Below, one piece after another: positions 1 through 10,506 of a stretch of DNA of 64,000 nt. The stretch comes from Acanthosepion esculentum. Taxonomy: Eukaryota > Mollusca > Cephalopoda > Sepiida > Sepiidae. The stretch's first letter is position 1. Every line of letters begins with the position of its first letter. The position numbers and the translations under genes were made by a program. The stretch covers positions 51,239,955 through 51,303,954 of the forward strand of contig OZ038517.1 in the NCBI GenBank assembly GCA_964036315.1, given 5' to 3'. Below the pieces are notes generated by a model, which worked only from the letters and a program-made list of their open reading frames with translations, made no database searches and was not told where the DNA came from.

Positions 1-337
1 ATTATATAGACTGGCTTAAAACAGTCGTGTCTCTTTGTTTTTCACATTTATTATATAGACTAGCTTAAAACTGCTGTGTCTCTTTGTTTTTCACATTTAG
101 TATATAGACTGGCTTAAAACTGTCGTCTATCTTTGTTTTTCACATTTATTATATAGACTGGCTTAAACCAGTCGTGTCTCTTTGTTTTTCACATTTATTA
201 TATAGACAGGCTTAAAACAGTCGTGTCTCTTTGTTTTTCACATTTATTATATAGACCATCTTAAAACTGTTGTGTCTCTTTGTTTTTCACATTTATTATA
301 TAGACTAGCTTAAAACAGTTGTGTCTCTTTGTTTTTA
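1..337. repeat. 49-bp minisatellite, about 7 copies
   Basis: The motif TTATATAGAC recurs at 2, 51, 100, 149, 198, 247 and 296, an exact 49-bp period. Each unit continues with a 'ggcttaaaac' block and 'gtctctttgtttttcac'. Units differ by a few substitutions. The array begins at the window edge, so it may extend upstream. Confidence 0.95.
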
Positions 338-530
338 TCAGTAGAAGCGAAGATGACGGAATTTGAAAACAATCGCAGTAATGAAAAGTTAGGAATCCAC
401 ATTTCAGAATTTCGGGTCCTGATTTGGCCCAGCATGTTTTGTTTTTAATTTGCTCACGGAGTCAGTCTGATTCCAAAATGATACGACATTTTGGGCTACG
501 GCCTGTAGAAGTAAAGTTGAAAAGTGTGAC
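332..530 (+). repeat. Dispersed repeat, related inverted copies near 29.6 kb
   Basis: The stretch holding 'gaaaacaatcgcagtaatgaa' and later 'ttgctcacggagtcag' with 'gattccaaaatgatacgac' matches the reverse complement of 29540-29890, where the same blocks occur in the same order, the first block twice. No coding potential is seen. The element type is unknown; a short non-autonomous element is the likeliest reading. Confidence 0.7.
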
Positions 531-535
531 ACAGT

Positions 536-714
536 GACTCACTGACATTGGCATTCATTATATAGATGATAAATAATGATAAGTATTAAATTATATTAAT
601 TTAAATGATAAATATTGTATACGTTTTTTTTTCATTACATATTCATTAACTTGATTAACATCTTGTTGCCAACAATTTGCTCTACGCTTTTCTATCGGAT
701 TATATAAAACCCCA
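536..714. other. AT-rich spacer, nothing recognised
   Basis: AT-rich DNA with short 'aaatgataaatat' echoes. No ORF, RNA gene or repeat family is recognised. Confidence 0.5.
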
Positions 715-1345
715 AGCAAGGCAACAAAGCCACTAACACGCAAGGCTCTTCTGACTGTGAAAGAATATAAGAAACAGATTATTCAGGGGCAGAGCGAGAA
801 CAATAAAAGAACAGGAATTAAGAAGACAGAAGATAACGATTGACATTAGATTAAAATTTTTGAAGATCAAAGGCAATAAAGCCACTAGGATGCAAGGGGT
901 TACTGAGTGTAAGAGAATATGAGAAATACTACTATTCATGAGAGAAGATAATAAAAGAACAGGAATTAAGAAAACAGGCGATAACGATTAATATTGCATA
1001 AAATAAAATAAAATGAACAAAGTTCTATGATTGAGTTACCAATCGTTCAAGGGAGGGGGTGCTGAAAACTACAAATGGTTGCTTGGCTCCATTCTATGAG
1101 CGCACTGTGTTTTCAGATTTAGATATTCGATGAAATTACAAATGTCATCAAAGCTGGGCCTAACACTTTAAAAACAATCAGTTCGCCCCATGCAAAGCAA
1201 TAAAGCCACTAAGACACAAAGGGAGGGGGAGTGGTACTGAGTATTAAAGAATATGAGAAAAATACATTAGAAACGAGAAAGAACAATAAAAGGAGAGGAA
1301 TTAAGAAGACAGAAGATAACGATCATCATTGGATTTAATTTTTTG
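715..1345 (+). repeat. Degenerate tandem repeat, three units
   Basis: The block 'aggaattaagaagacagaag' followed by 'ataacgat' occurs near 812, 960 and 1296, each preceded by 'gccacta..acgcaagg' and 'aaagaatat.agaa'. The same block recurs in the 1.1-kb tandem repeat at 61.1-63.1 kb. No protein is recognised. Confidence 0.7.
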
Positions 1346-1746
1346 AAAACCAAACTTGACTGGCGAGCAAAAAGCCGAGAGTTCCATAAGTTTTATGTCT
1401 TATTTTACAAACACTGTCATCATATTGTGGCCGTGTTCAGAGTTAATATTTTCGAGTTTTGGCTGTTCCTTTTTTATCATTAGGGCTTCCATTATTTTTA
1501 TTCCTTTTTACATGTGGATGAGGCTATTATACTTATGTTTTCTACTAGTATTTTGCGGATGGTATTTGGTGGGTGTCCTTGTGTGTTTAAATGATTTCTT
1601 ATTGAGATAGTTTCTAGTATGTATAATGTGAGTTGTCTAGATAGGCATGTGGTGGTATGACCAATATGATTATTTATGAGTTTGGTTTAATCAAGAACAT
1701 AGTTCCTTAAGGGGCATTTGAACTCGTGAATAATATTGCCTCTCTG

Positions 1747-1748
<2 letters not shown>
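1346..1748. other. Unassigned stretch
   Basis: An open frame of 84 codons at 1356-1610 (+) is hydrophobic and T-rich and matches no family I recognise. With no splice, promoter or codon-use support I do not call it a gene. Confidence 0.4.

Positions 1749-1788
<40 letters not shown>
1749..1788. repeat. (AT)n microsatellite
   Basis: About 19 uninterrupted AT dinucleotides lie directly against the left inverted repeat of the foldback element at 1791. Confidence 0.95.
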
Positions 1789-1790
<2 letters not shown>

Positions 1791-1791
<1 letters not shown>

Positions 1792-2143
1792 TTAAGTGAT
1801 TCATCGAGTCTGAAACCTCTAATCCTAATGCTCTGGAGTGAGCGGCTTGGTGATAGTAGTTGTGGGTCCAGGGGACACAGTCCTATGGTTAAAGAGAATC
1901 TCAGTCGAGTTCCACCACGGAATATGTGAGTGAGCTGCGCTATATTGAGTCTGATTTGCTACCACTTCGTCACCGAAACCCGTTGGAGCAGTTGGTATGG
2001 TGTTTGCTTGACAGCCTAACTGTCAGGGTTTCAATTCTCGGTAGTGGATGCGCACTGCTGATAAGTCCCAAATATAGAACGAAACGGCCGTCCAGTGATT
2101 TCTGCATTTTGTTGAGGTTTCAGACTCGATGAATCACTTAAAA
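1791..2143 (+). mobile_element. Foldback/MITE-like element with tRNA-like core
   Basis: The ends are near-perfect inverted repeats of about 29 bp: the left arm at 1791-1819 begins TTTAAGTGATTCATCGAG and the right arm at 2114-2143 is its complement. The roughly 295-bp interior holds a tRNA-like stretch at about 1983-2052. It has a box-A-like TGGAGCAGTTGG near 1984 and a box-B-like GGTTTCAATTCTC near 2027, spaced as in tRNA genes. A 68-codon open frame inside is incidental. The element may be a MITE that carries a SINE head, or a SINE that acquired inverted ends. No transposase is present. Confidence 0.7.
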
Positions 2144-2324
2144 TATAGTTATCAAATTCTCCTAATAATTTCAAATATGTATATATAGTTTTGCGTTTGG
2201 GCAGCAATCACTCTTTTATATAAGTTTAATTAATGTCGACTGATTTATATATAAAATAAAAAAAACGGTTAAAAATAATAGCAGCATTAATAATAAAAAA
2301 GAAAAGCAATAATAATATTAAGTA

Positions 2325-2790
2325 CTAGCTAAGAAGCCGTCTTTTATCCATGTCTTTATTTTGCGTGCAATTTTTATTTTCTTTTAAAATCGCCATTCTT
2401 TATGATCTCTTCACATAAAGTCACTCTTAAAAGACATTACGGAACTCGAACTATGTAATATTTCAAATACGTCACAGTACGCATGCGAGAAAAAAATGCC
2501 ATATGAGCAACGTACCGTGCCCCGGTTAAGTTTTAATTACGGTTTAATTAGACGATATCAATCGCGACGAAAAACGAAATTAAAGTTAAACCTATAATAA
2601 AGAATTGTATTTTCAAACCTTTCACTCTGTTCGATATTTAAATTGAACTTTAAATGAATTATTTAATTTTTAATCGCGTGTAACTACAGTAGTTACTGCC
2701 TGTTTCTTCAGGTTGTTTATAATTCGCCGAGTTCGAAAATCGGACGGAAGGACGGACATACGTACACTGCGTTTTATTTATATAAAAGAA
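2325..2790 (-). mobile_element. Helitron-like non-autonomous element, family 2
   Basis: Read on the minus strand, it starts with 'tatataaataaaacgcagtg' and 'gtccgtcc' near 2780 and ends with 'ggcttcttagctagt' at 2324. The terminal CTAG followed by T is what Helitron 3' ends (CTRR, inserting before T) look like. A second copy in the opposite orientation lies at 32550-33124, sharing most of the roughly 470-bp interior. No ORF. The 5' border is approximate. Confidence 0.6.
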
Positions 2791-2889
2791 TGAACACGGC
2801 CAGATATTTAAATTTATGCATCTCCGATATGCAACTCACGTCTTTGTCTGTTTCTCTTACTGATGACCTTAATTTCTGTCTTCTTGACC

Positions 2890-3608
2890 TCTATCTATAA
2901 AAGGCAGACTTACATGCACATGCTCCAAGTTAGCGGGAAGGCCAAGACCGACTTTGCATTTCCCAACTCCCATCGATAGTGGAAATAATCGATTTTTTCA
3001 TGCTTCTACGGCAGTTTTCATGTAGTTTCAAGCCATTTTCTACTGGCCAGAGTGAGAGCCTATAGCTGGCTGCCACGAATAGGCAAGAAGATTCTATTGG
3101 CCAGCATGAGAGCCAACAGCTGACTGACACGAATGTTAACTAGCATGCTAGCATGCAAAAAAAAGAAATAAATCGATAGCTGCATTCGTCACAAGTGGGA
3201 AAAATTTAAATCTGCATGGCACTTTACTCCAATTGGCTCATTCGCTTGCTTAAACTCAACGTTGATTCTGATTCCGCAGAACTGGGTTGGGTGTGAAAAA
3301 GTGTTTGTTGTTAACATTCTTTTTTCATTCGGTTTTTCCAGTTACGAGTCCTTTTTTAAAGCTGATCGTTTTGTATTTATTTTGTTTAGTTATTTTTTCG
3401 TAACAGATTTAATGTTTAGTATCGAGCTTACAAAAAAATCGCAGTGTGAGATAGGCAAGAAGTAAGGCATGTAGCAACATCCTCACGGCAAAGGGCACTC
3501 CTTTAAAGGCGAGGATGGGCAAAAATATTTTAAGTCAAGTGATAGCGATTGCTGTATGAGTCGTACGATTTTTGAATCAAGCACGGGCATCGCCGGGCCA
3601 TGATGCTA

Positions 3609-3609
<1 letters not shown>
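2890..3609 (+). mobile_element. Helitron-like non-autonomous element, family 1, copy 1
   Basis: It begins TCTATCTATAAAAGGCAG and ends with 'cacgggcatcgccgggccat' then 'gatgctag', followed by T. A GC-rich hairpin close to a terminal CTAG is characteristic of Helitron 3' ends. The same element recurs at 30925-31627 with the same borders. This copy has lost the (GT)n-containing part just inside the 5' end that copy 2 retains. No Rep/helicase is encoded, so it would depend on an autonomous Helitron elsewhere. Open frames inside (2930-3130 and 3262-3465) do not resemble known proteins. Confidence 0.75.

Positions 3610-3656
<47 letters not shown>
3610..3656. repeat. (AT)n microsatellite at Helitron-like 3' border
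   Basis: About 23 TA dinucleotides follow the terminal CTAG of the upstream element. Confidence 0.9.
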
Positions 3657-3659
<3 letters not shown>

Positions 3660-3870
3660 ATTGTTACATACGGACAAAACAACTTTACTCACTACAAAGG
3701 TGCACACTTGTTTCGATTCAGCTGCATCTCTACTGGTAAGAACCAAAAGAAATAAAAAAAAGAAAATATTGATTTCACATAGGAGAAAAGAAGAGCACTA
3801 TAGTTATTAGGATAAGCAAAATTTAATTTTAAATTAGTAAGAAATTATATTGTAACTGAAGAAGACAACA
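3660..3870. other. Spacer, nothing recognised
   Basis: AT-rich DNA with A-runs. No element border or ORF is recognised. Confidence 0.4.
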
Positions 3871-3874
3871 CTAA

Positions 3875-4640
3875 TATTGCCAAGTAAAATTAACAGCGTT
3901 TTTACTAACTGTGTTTTTGTTGACGTGAAGGTGGTTTAATGGTCTACCCATATAGGGACTGACACATCTTTTCCGGTTATTAAAAGCTAGGTTATTTAAT
4001 ATTTTTAGATAGTGTTATGGTCCAGGTTCCTTGTACCATGGTGATGGTCCAAGGTAGAACCAATGAAGAATAACTCGAACACAGGTATGGAATAACACAG
4101 ATATATTACAAACAGAAATATATACAAAGAAGTAGAAGTATTAGTAATGACTATCAGATTTGGTCAGAGTGAACTATGTTGTCTCGACAAGTATCACTAT
4201 TCCAATGTCTTACAGTAATCGTCTGACGCGACTCTGTCTCTGACTGACTGACTCTGTCTCTGCTGCTCCCTCTTGAGGAGCAGTATTTATGAGGTACGGA
4301 ACAGTCTATTAATATTATGGGTAAGTTCCCATAACAGATAGTAAGAACTTTTTCCAAATAACAATTATTCTAATCTGTTATTTAATCGATAGCTGGGTGC
4401 TTAAGGTAGCTTATCCATAATTTCTTCATTTTGTTCTTAAAAGAATCAAGCATGAAGATAGCAATAATCATCGTTTGATTTATTTATTTGGTCTTACGGT
4501 ATATCGACCTATTTATGGTTATTTAAAGGCAGAAAATATTTTTAGACTGTAAGAATATTTTAAAGATAATGATTTACTGATACAAATCCTACTAATTAAC
4601 CCATAGCTGGGAGGAGAAGAGGTGGATTCACACCTTTCCC
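3875..4640 (-). mobile_element. 5S-headed SINE copy, split by an LTR
   Basis: On the minus strand the body reads from the 'cccatagctgggagg' region near 4610 to the tail. Blocks at 4345-4640 recur about 525 bp further on (4870-5170). At the left, 'ggtctacccatatagggactg' (3941-3961) matches a piece of the 5S-like head seen at 5472-5563. The copy is interrupted by the solo LTR at 4013-4336. The uninterrupted equivalent of the split site is at about 4851-4872. Confidence 0.55.
4013..4336. mobile_element. Solo LTR, 324 bp, 5-bp target duplication
   Basis: The segment starts TGTTATGG and ends CCATAACA, a perfect 8-bp terminal inverted repeat of TG...CA type. It is flanked by GATAG at 4008-4012 and 4337-4341. 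The related repeat at 4851-4872 shows the filled sequence without the insert ('ttttagacagtaagaac'), so this is an insertion with target duplication. A 5-bp duplication suits Ty3/Gypsy or BEL/Pao elements. There is no internal region, implying recombination between two LTRs. 'agtatttatgag' near 4282 could be TATA-like. Confidence 0.85.
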
Positions 4641-4799
4641 AAGGGCGCATCTGGGTTTCCTCAAGGGCACATCTGGGTTTTCTTAACGCCGTCAGAGTCA
4701 TGTAGTTTATTCGGCAACGATGCTGAGCAGACCTTAGTTACAATTTCTGGAAGAGAGCTCATAGTCTGGTGTTTATTAATTGATCGGTTTGTTTGTTTC

Positions 4800-5197
4800 T
4801 TTTTTATGGATTATCAACCTTTTGTGGTTATTAAAAGGCAGGTTATTTAATATTTTTAGACAGTAAGAACTTTTCCCAAATAACAATTGTTCTAATCTGT
4901 TATTTAATCGATAGCTGGGTGCTTACGGTAGCTTATCTATAATTCCTAGATTTTGTCCTTAAAAGAATCAAGCATGAGGCATGAATAATCATCAATTGTT
5001 TATTAATTGATTGCTTTGGTCTTACGGCATGTCAACCTCTTTATGGTTATTTAAAGGCAGAAAATATTTTTACATTGTAAGAATATTTTAAAGATAATGA
5101 TTTACTGATACAAATCCTACTAATTAACCCATAGCTGGGAGGAGAAGAAGTGGATTCATGCCTATCCCAAGGGTATATGGGCATAAGTGAATAAAAC
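4800..5197 (-). mobile_element. SINE body
   Basis: On the minus strand this is the body following the tRNA-like head at 5198-5270. It contains 'cccttgggataggcatgaat', 'cccagctatgggttaa', and a tail with 'aaataaccataaagaggttg'. The same body occurs at 4500-4640, 30600-30915 and 31630-32110, and its 5' half is shared with the SINEs at 24.9, 35.8 and 42.5 kb. Confidence 0.7.
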
Positions 5198-5270
5198 GAT
5201 CCTGACTGGAATTGGAACTCAGTTCTCCGATTTCCAATTCCGAGGCGTTGTCCATTACACTACACGCGCA
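5198..5270 (-). ncRNA. tRNA-derived SINE head with pol III boxes
   Basis: On the minus strand a box-A-like TAGTGTAATGGACAACGC is followed about 35 nt later by a box-B-like GAGTTCCAATTCC. It cannot be a functional tRNA: the acceptor arms do not pair and it runs directly into the SINE body. It immediately follows a 5S-like segment (5283-5369). Confidence 0.7.
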
Positions 5271-5282
5271 TCCACATTTGAA

Positions 5283-5369
5283 GGTATTCTCAAGTGGTCA
5301 CCCATCTAGGTGCTGACCCCGCTTGACCTTGGGGATCGTAGCATTTGAACGTGACATGGCTGTAAACCC
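5283..5369 (-). ncRNA. 5S rRNA-derived segment, part of SINE head
   Basis: On the minus strand it reads 'gtttacagccatgtcacgtt', then 'aaggtcaagcggggtcag' and 'cacctagatgggtgaccact'. These match in order the start, middle and 3' part of animal 5S rRNA (GTCTACGACCATACCACGTT, GAAGTTAAGC, TTGGATGGGTGACCG), with an internal deletion. It leads directly into the tRNA-like head, as in chimeric 5S/tRNA SINEs such as AmnSINE1. It is not a usable 5S gene. Confidence 0.75.
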
Positions 5370-5471
5370 ACATTCTGGCGGAATCAGTAACTGAACGAAT
5401 AGAAAACTCAACAGGTAACATTAATAGCGTTTTTATTTAACGTGTTTCTGTTGATGTGAAGGTGATGTAAT

Positions 5472-5563
5472 GGTCTACCCATCTAGGAACTGACCCGTCT
5501 CGACGTTTCTTAACTTCAGTGATCGTGAGAAACCGGTGTTTCAACTTGATAAGGCCGTAAACC
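5472..5563 (-). ncRNA. 5S rRNA-derived segment, second copy
   Basis: On the minus strand it reads 'ggtttacggccttatcaagt', then 'cgatcactgaagttaagaaa' and 'ggtcagttcctagatgggta', closely following animal 5S rRNA over about 90 nt. The 3' end of 5S is missing and the sequence passes into 'ccattacatcaccttcacat', shared with 3920-3945 and therefore part of a SINE-like unit. I read it as a 5S-headed element rather than a 5S gene. Confidence 0.8.
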
Positions 5564-5825
5564 TCATATTTTGGGGTTGCTTAAAACCTGATTGGCGACC
5601 GCTATTTGTTCTGTAGGTATAAATGGGGTTAATTTTTTTTTTTATTGGATATTTGACAGTTTACCTTGAACGAGAAATTAAAGTATTATAAAAAAAATTA
5701 TCATAAACTTGATTATCCTTCAAGTAATTGGCCTTAATTAACGTGTCCGCTCCGAAAAAAAAAAGAAGATAAAAACGCAAAGAAGAATTTTTAGGATGGA
5801 ATAATTTTTGTTAATTAGCGTTAAT
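5564..5825. other. Spacer with poly-T and A-rich runs
   Basis: Contains a T-run near 5632-5642 and an A-run near 5755-5764. No element border is recognised. Confidence 0.4.
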
Positions 5826-6184
5826 GAGGTGTCCTCCTACCCACGACATTTGTCAGAAGAGAAAAATACTTGGACCGAACATGTGTGCAATGACAAAGTT
5901 TTAGAGAAAATGGAAACAAAAAGGACACTTATACTTAACATCAGGAAGAGACAGGACACGGTTTAGGGGAGAGAACAAAAGGACATCATTTATTAAGATC
6001 AGGAAATTGTGGAGAGTCATGATCGTCAACACCCTACAGAAATATAGCACATGAAAACAAACTTGATTAAATGGATGCGGGAACAGGATTTAGGAGAGAT
6101 AACAAAAAGACAGAATTTATTAAGAGCTACAAAGGAGAGGATATTGTGGAGAGTCATGATCGCCAAACTTCTGAAGGGACACAA
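5826..6184 (+). pseudogene. LINE family B 3' ORF remnant
   Basis: The frame near 5870-5950 gives WTEHVCNDKVLEKMETKRT and then LILNIRKRQ, the segment that follows the reverse transcriptase in family B. The frame at 6051-6184 gives EQDLGEITKRQNLLRATKER then ILWRVMIAKLLKGH, the C-terminus. Between them about 100 bp are lost or out of frame. The same C-terminus recurs at 29060-29375 (+), 35095-35360 (-), 53630-54290 (-) and, fused to family A, at 58.1-59.0 kb. This is a dead 5'-truncated copy. Confidence 0.75.
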
Positions 6185-6238
6185 GAAGAAGAAGAAGAAG
6201 AAGAAGAAGAAGAAGAAGAAGAAGAAGAAGAAGAAGAA
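6185..6238 (+). repeat. (AAG)n microsatellite after the LINE C-terminus
   Basis: About 18 GAA/AAG units directly follow the codons for KGH. This reads through as a poly-lysine tail, which explains the poly-Lys and poly-Leu open frames here. It may be an expanded 3' tail of the LINE. Confidence 0.9.
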
Positions 6239-6440
6239 TGAGCTTGTGTAAATGGTTGACAGAACAAGGATTAGGAGAGATCAGGTTAAGATTACAGTGA
6301 TCGGGGAAGCATCCTCTTGGGAGTCGGTTCCACAAAGCAGTTGGTTTGTAGGAAGAAGCTGCTGGTATTTTCAAAAAAGAAAAAGAGGCAAAAATATGAC
6401 GAAATTATAAAAATATAAACTAGAATAATCTTTTTAAATT
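6239..6440 (+). repeat. Second LINE B scrap and short duplicated block
   Basis: 6240-6280 again encodes LCKWLTEQGLGEI-like residues of family B. The next block, 'gttaagattacagtgatcgg' with 'ggaagcatcctcttgg', recurs in diverged form at 6766-6850. Confidence 0.5.
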
Positions 6441-6449
6441 TTTAGGTAG

Positions 6450-6605
6450 TCCTGGGTATAACGATAGACTACAACCGGAAGCAAGGCTTCTGATCGGGAG
6501 ATTGGAGGTTTTGAGGAGAAACCTCTTAATTGCTGTTGTTCACAAGTCCATTCTGACACCGGGGTGGTAGAACCTGTTAGGGTCCCATCTACGGACAAAT
6601 GGTAA
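6450..6605 (-). repeat. Dispersed repeat D, minus copy
   Basis: The reverse complement contains 'gggaccctaacaggttctac', 'cagaatggacttgtgaac' and 'aacagcaattaagaggt'. The family recurs at 24.77, 51.55, 61.70, 62.35, 62.81, 63.45 and 63.79 kb. No coding capacity. It is probably a non-autonomous interspersed repeat. Confidence 0.7.
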
Positions 6606-6879
6606 ATATCAAACAAAAACAAAAACCAGGAAAGTATGAAAATACATTCTTCATAGTAAAAATGCCAGTAATACACTTTTCTATAAATAATGTCCAACAA
6701 TACATTTTTAGACTAAAAACGAATGGGTTAGTTTGCTGTACTGATAAGGATTAACTCTAGACATGAACAGGTTAAGTTTGCAGTAATCGGGGACACATAC
6801 TCTTGGGTGTCTGTCCCACAGACAAGCTGTTCGAGTGGAGCTTACTTCTTACCGATGGAATACGGAGCGAATGTGGGTT

Positions 6880-8990
6880 CTTTAATATTAGGAATGGATT
6901 GGAAATTATTTTATTATTAGGAATGAATTGGAAATGGTTTTATTATTAGGAATGTATTGAAAACGATTTTATTATTAGGAATGTATTGGAAATGATTTTA
7001 TTATTAGGAATATTTTGAAAGTGATTTTATTATTAGGAATGAATTGGAAATGGGTTTTGCTATTAGGAATGTATTGAAAACGATTTTATTATTAGGAATG
7101 AATTGGAAATGGTTTTATTATTAGGAATGTATTGAAAACGATTTAATTATTAGGAATGAATTGGAAATGGTTTTATTATTAGGAATGTATTGAAAACGAT
7201 TTTATTATTAGGAATGAATTGGAAATGGTTTTATTATTAGGAATGTATTGAAAACGATTTAATTATTAGGAATGAATTGGAAATGGTTTTATTATTAGGA
7301 ATGTATTGAAAACGATTTTATTATTAGGAATGAATTGGAAATGGTTTTATTATTAGGAATGTATTGAAAACGATTTTATTATTAGGAATGAATTGGAAAT
7401 GGTTTTATTATTAGGAATGTATTGAAAACGATTTAATTATTAGGAATGAATTGGAAATGGTTTTATTATTAGGAACGTATTGAAACGATTTTATTATTAG
7501 GAATGAATTGGAAATGGTTTTATTATTAGGAATGTATTGAAAACGATTTAATTATTAGGAATGAATTGGAAATGGTTTTATTATTAGGAATGTATTGAAA
7601 ACGATTTTATTATTAGGAATGAATTGGAAATGGTTTTATTATTAGGAATGTATTGAAAACGATTTAATTATTAGGAATGAATTGGAAATGGTTTTATTAT
7701 TAGGAATGTATTGAAACGATTTTATTATTAGGAATGAATTGGAAATGGTTTTATTATTAGGAATGTATTGAAAACGATTTAATTATTAGGAATGAATTGG
7801 AAATGGTTTTATTATTAGGAATGTATTGAAAACGATTTTATTATTAGGAATGAATTGGAAATGGTTTTATTATTAGGAATGTATTGAAAACGATTTTATT
7901 ATTAGGAATGAATTGGAAATGGTTTTATTGTTAGGAATGTATTGAAAACGATTTAATTATTAGGAATGAATTGGAAATGGTTTTATTATTAGGAATGTAT
8001 TGAAAACGATTTTATTATTAGGAATGAATTGGAAATGGTTTTATTATTAGGAATGTATTGAAAACGATTTTATTATTAGGAATGAATTGGTAATGGTTTT
8101 ATTATTAGGAATGTATTGAAAACGATTTTATTATTAGGAATGAATTGGAAATGGTTTTATTATTAGGAATGTATTGAAAACGATTTTATTATTAGGAATG
8201 AATTGGAAATGGTTTTATTGTTAGGAATGTATTGAAAACGATTTAATTATTAGGAATGAATTGGAAATGGTTTTATTATTAGGAATGTATTGAAAACGAT
8301 TTTATTATTAGGAATGAATTGGAAATGGTTTTATTATTAGGAATGTATTGAAAACGATTTTATTATTAGGAATGAATTGGTAATGGTTTTATTATTAGGA
8401 ATGTATTGGGAATGATTTTATTATTAGAAATGAATTCGGAATGATTTTACTATTAGGAATGAATTGGAAATGATTTTACTATTAGAAATGTATTGAAAAC
8501 GATTTTATTATTAGGAATGAATTGGAATGTTTTTATTATTAGGAATAAATTGGAAATGGTTTTATTATTAGGAATGTATTGAAACTGGTTTTATTATTAG
8601 GAATGTATTGAAAACGATTATATTTTTAGGAATGTATTGAAAACGATTTTATTATTAGGAATGTATTGGAAATGATTTTATTATTAGAAATGAATTGGGA
8701 ATGATTTTACTATTAGGAATGAATTGGAAATGATTTTACTATTAGAAATGTATTGAAAACGATTTTATTATTAGGAATAAATTGGAATGTTTTTATTATT
8801 AGGAATAAATTGGAAATGGTTTTATTATTAGGAATGTATTGGAAATGGATTTATTATTAGGAATGAATTGGAAACGATTTTACTATTAAGAATTCATTGG
8901 AAATGATTTTACTATTAGGAATGAATTGGAAATAATTTTACTATTAGGAATGAATTGGAATTGATTTTCTATAATAAGTATTAAAATAAT
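6880..8990 (+). repeat. 29-bp satellite with 58-bp higher-order unit
   Basis: About 70 monomers of the form 'tattattaggaatgaattgg' plus 'aaatggttt'. In the centre two variants alternate ('aatgaattggaaatgg' and 'aatgtattgaaaacga'), giving a 58-bp dimer repeated over 30 times. The flanks are more diverged monomers. The same family is at 26280-26690 (inverted) and 27380-27740 (direct). Confidence 0.97.
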
Positions 8991-9240
8991 TTTATCATAG
9001 AATGCATAACAATTATTTGACTATAGACATGCATTGCAAATGATTTTAATACAGACATTCATAATAAATTATTGAACTATAGAAATGTATTGTGATTGAC
9101 TATAGAATTGCGCTGTAAATAACTTGCCCATTGTAACTGTTTAGACTATTGACATGCAATGAATGTGATTTATTATAGAATTGCACGCAACCAATTTTAC
9201 TCTCGAAATGCGTTCTTACATTGATGTAATTTTGAAGTGG
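8991..9240 (+). repeat. Decayed edge of the 29-bp satellite
   Basis: Units such as 'gacatgcattgcaaatgatt' and 'agaaatgtattgtgattga' keep the monomer outline but are heavily mutated. This is the usual picture at the margin of a satellite. Confidence 0.6.
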
Positions 9241-10010
9241 AAGGATATCGAATGATTTTTACTTAAAACAATGATTCTAACCTTCTAACAGAACATTTTA
9301 AATAGTTTTAAAACTTCAAACTCAAAAGTTGAGCAAAATGTGCCTACACACGCGTAGATATATATATATATAGATACATATATATAAGTGTGCAGAACTA
9401 CTTAAAAAAAAAAAAGAAAAAAAACATAAAAACAAATGCGATAAAAAACAAAAAAATAAAAAACGGGAAATCCTGATTTATATTTATAGATGTCATGTAC
9501 AAAATTATAGACGTAAGGTAGGGGTCTTAATATTTTCAGGACAGCTAAAAATAGAGCCAACGCCCATTTTTCTTTCACGCCCCCCCCTCTCACCGACCAG
9601 TATATGTCATATTATACACTGACTCCTCGTTCTTTCTCTTTTCTGCGTTGCTATGGAAATTGCGTAATTCATCGCCCTGTCACGGTCATATGACTCAAAT
9701 GGACGATTCACTTTTTTTTCGGCCCTATCCCAAAATAAAACATGATATCATTAGTATGTGACAAATACAGGAATAGAACCCGCCCTCCTAGCCACGTTTC
9801 CCTGTTTCTGTTTTTTTCCGCTACCAAACATAGAAACAGACAGTTCCGACGTTTTGATAATGGTTCCAAGGCGCGTGAATAATGATGCTGGCAATTCCAA
9901 GCTTGACAAAAAGAAGTCGTGAAGGGCTGTCTTTAAACAAAAAAATGTTCGCCAATTAAAAAAGAAGTGCTATGGTGAGGTTGCTAAGATCTACGCGTAG
10001 AGCAAAATTC
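9241..10010. other. Spacer, nothing recognised
   Basis: Contains a short (AT)n at 9358-9372 and an A-rich run at 9402-9465. No ORF or element border is supported; the 63-codon minus frame reads the A-run. Confidence 0.5.
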
Positions 10011-10011
10011 A

Positions 10012-10506
<495 letters not shown>

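Noticed and set aside
1983..2052. Functional tRNA gene
   Set aside because: Only promoter boxes are convincing; acceptor and anticodon stems do not pair well and it lies inside an inverted-repeat element.
5472..5563. Functional 5S rRNA gene
   Set aside because: The 3' third is missing, substitutions disrupt helices, and the flank is SINE-like sequence shared with other sites.
6120..6374. Poly-leucine minus frame
   Set aside because: Reads the complement of the (AAG)n tract.
6880..8990. CRISPR-like array of 29-bp repeats
   Set aside because: There are no spacers between repeats; adjacent monomers are contiguous and all alike.
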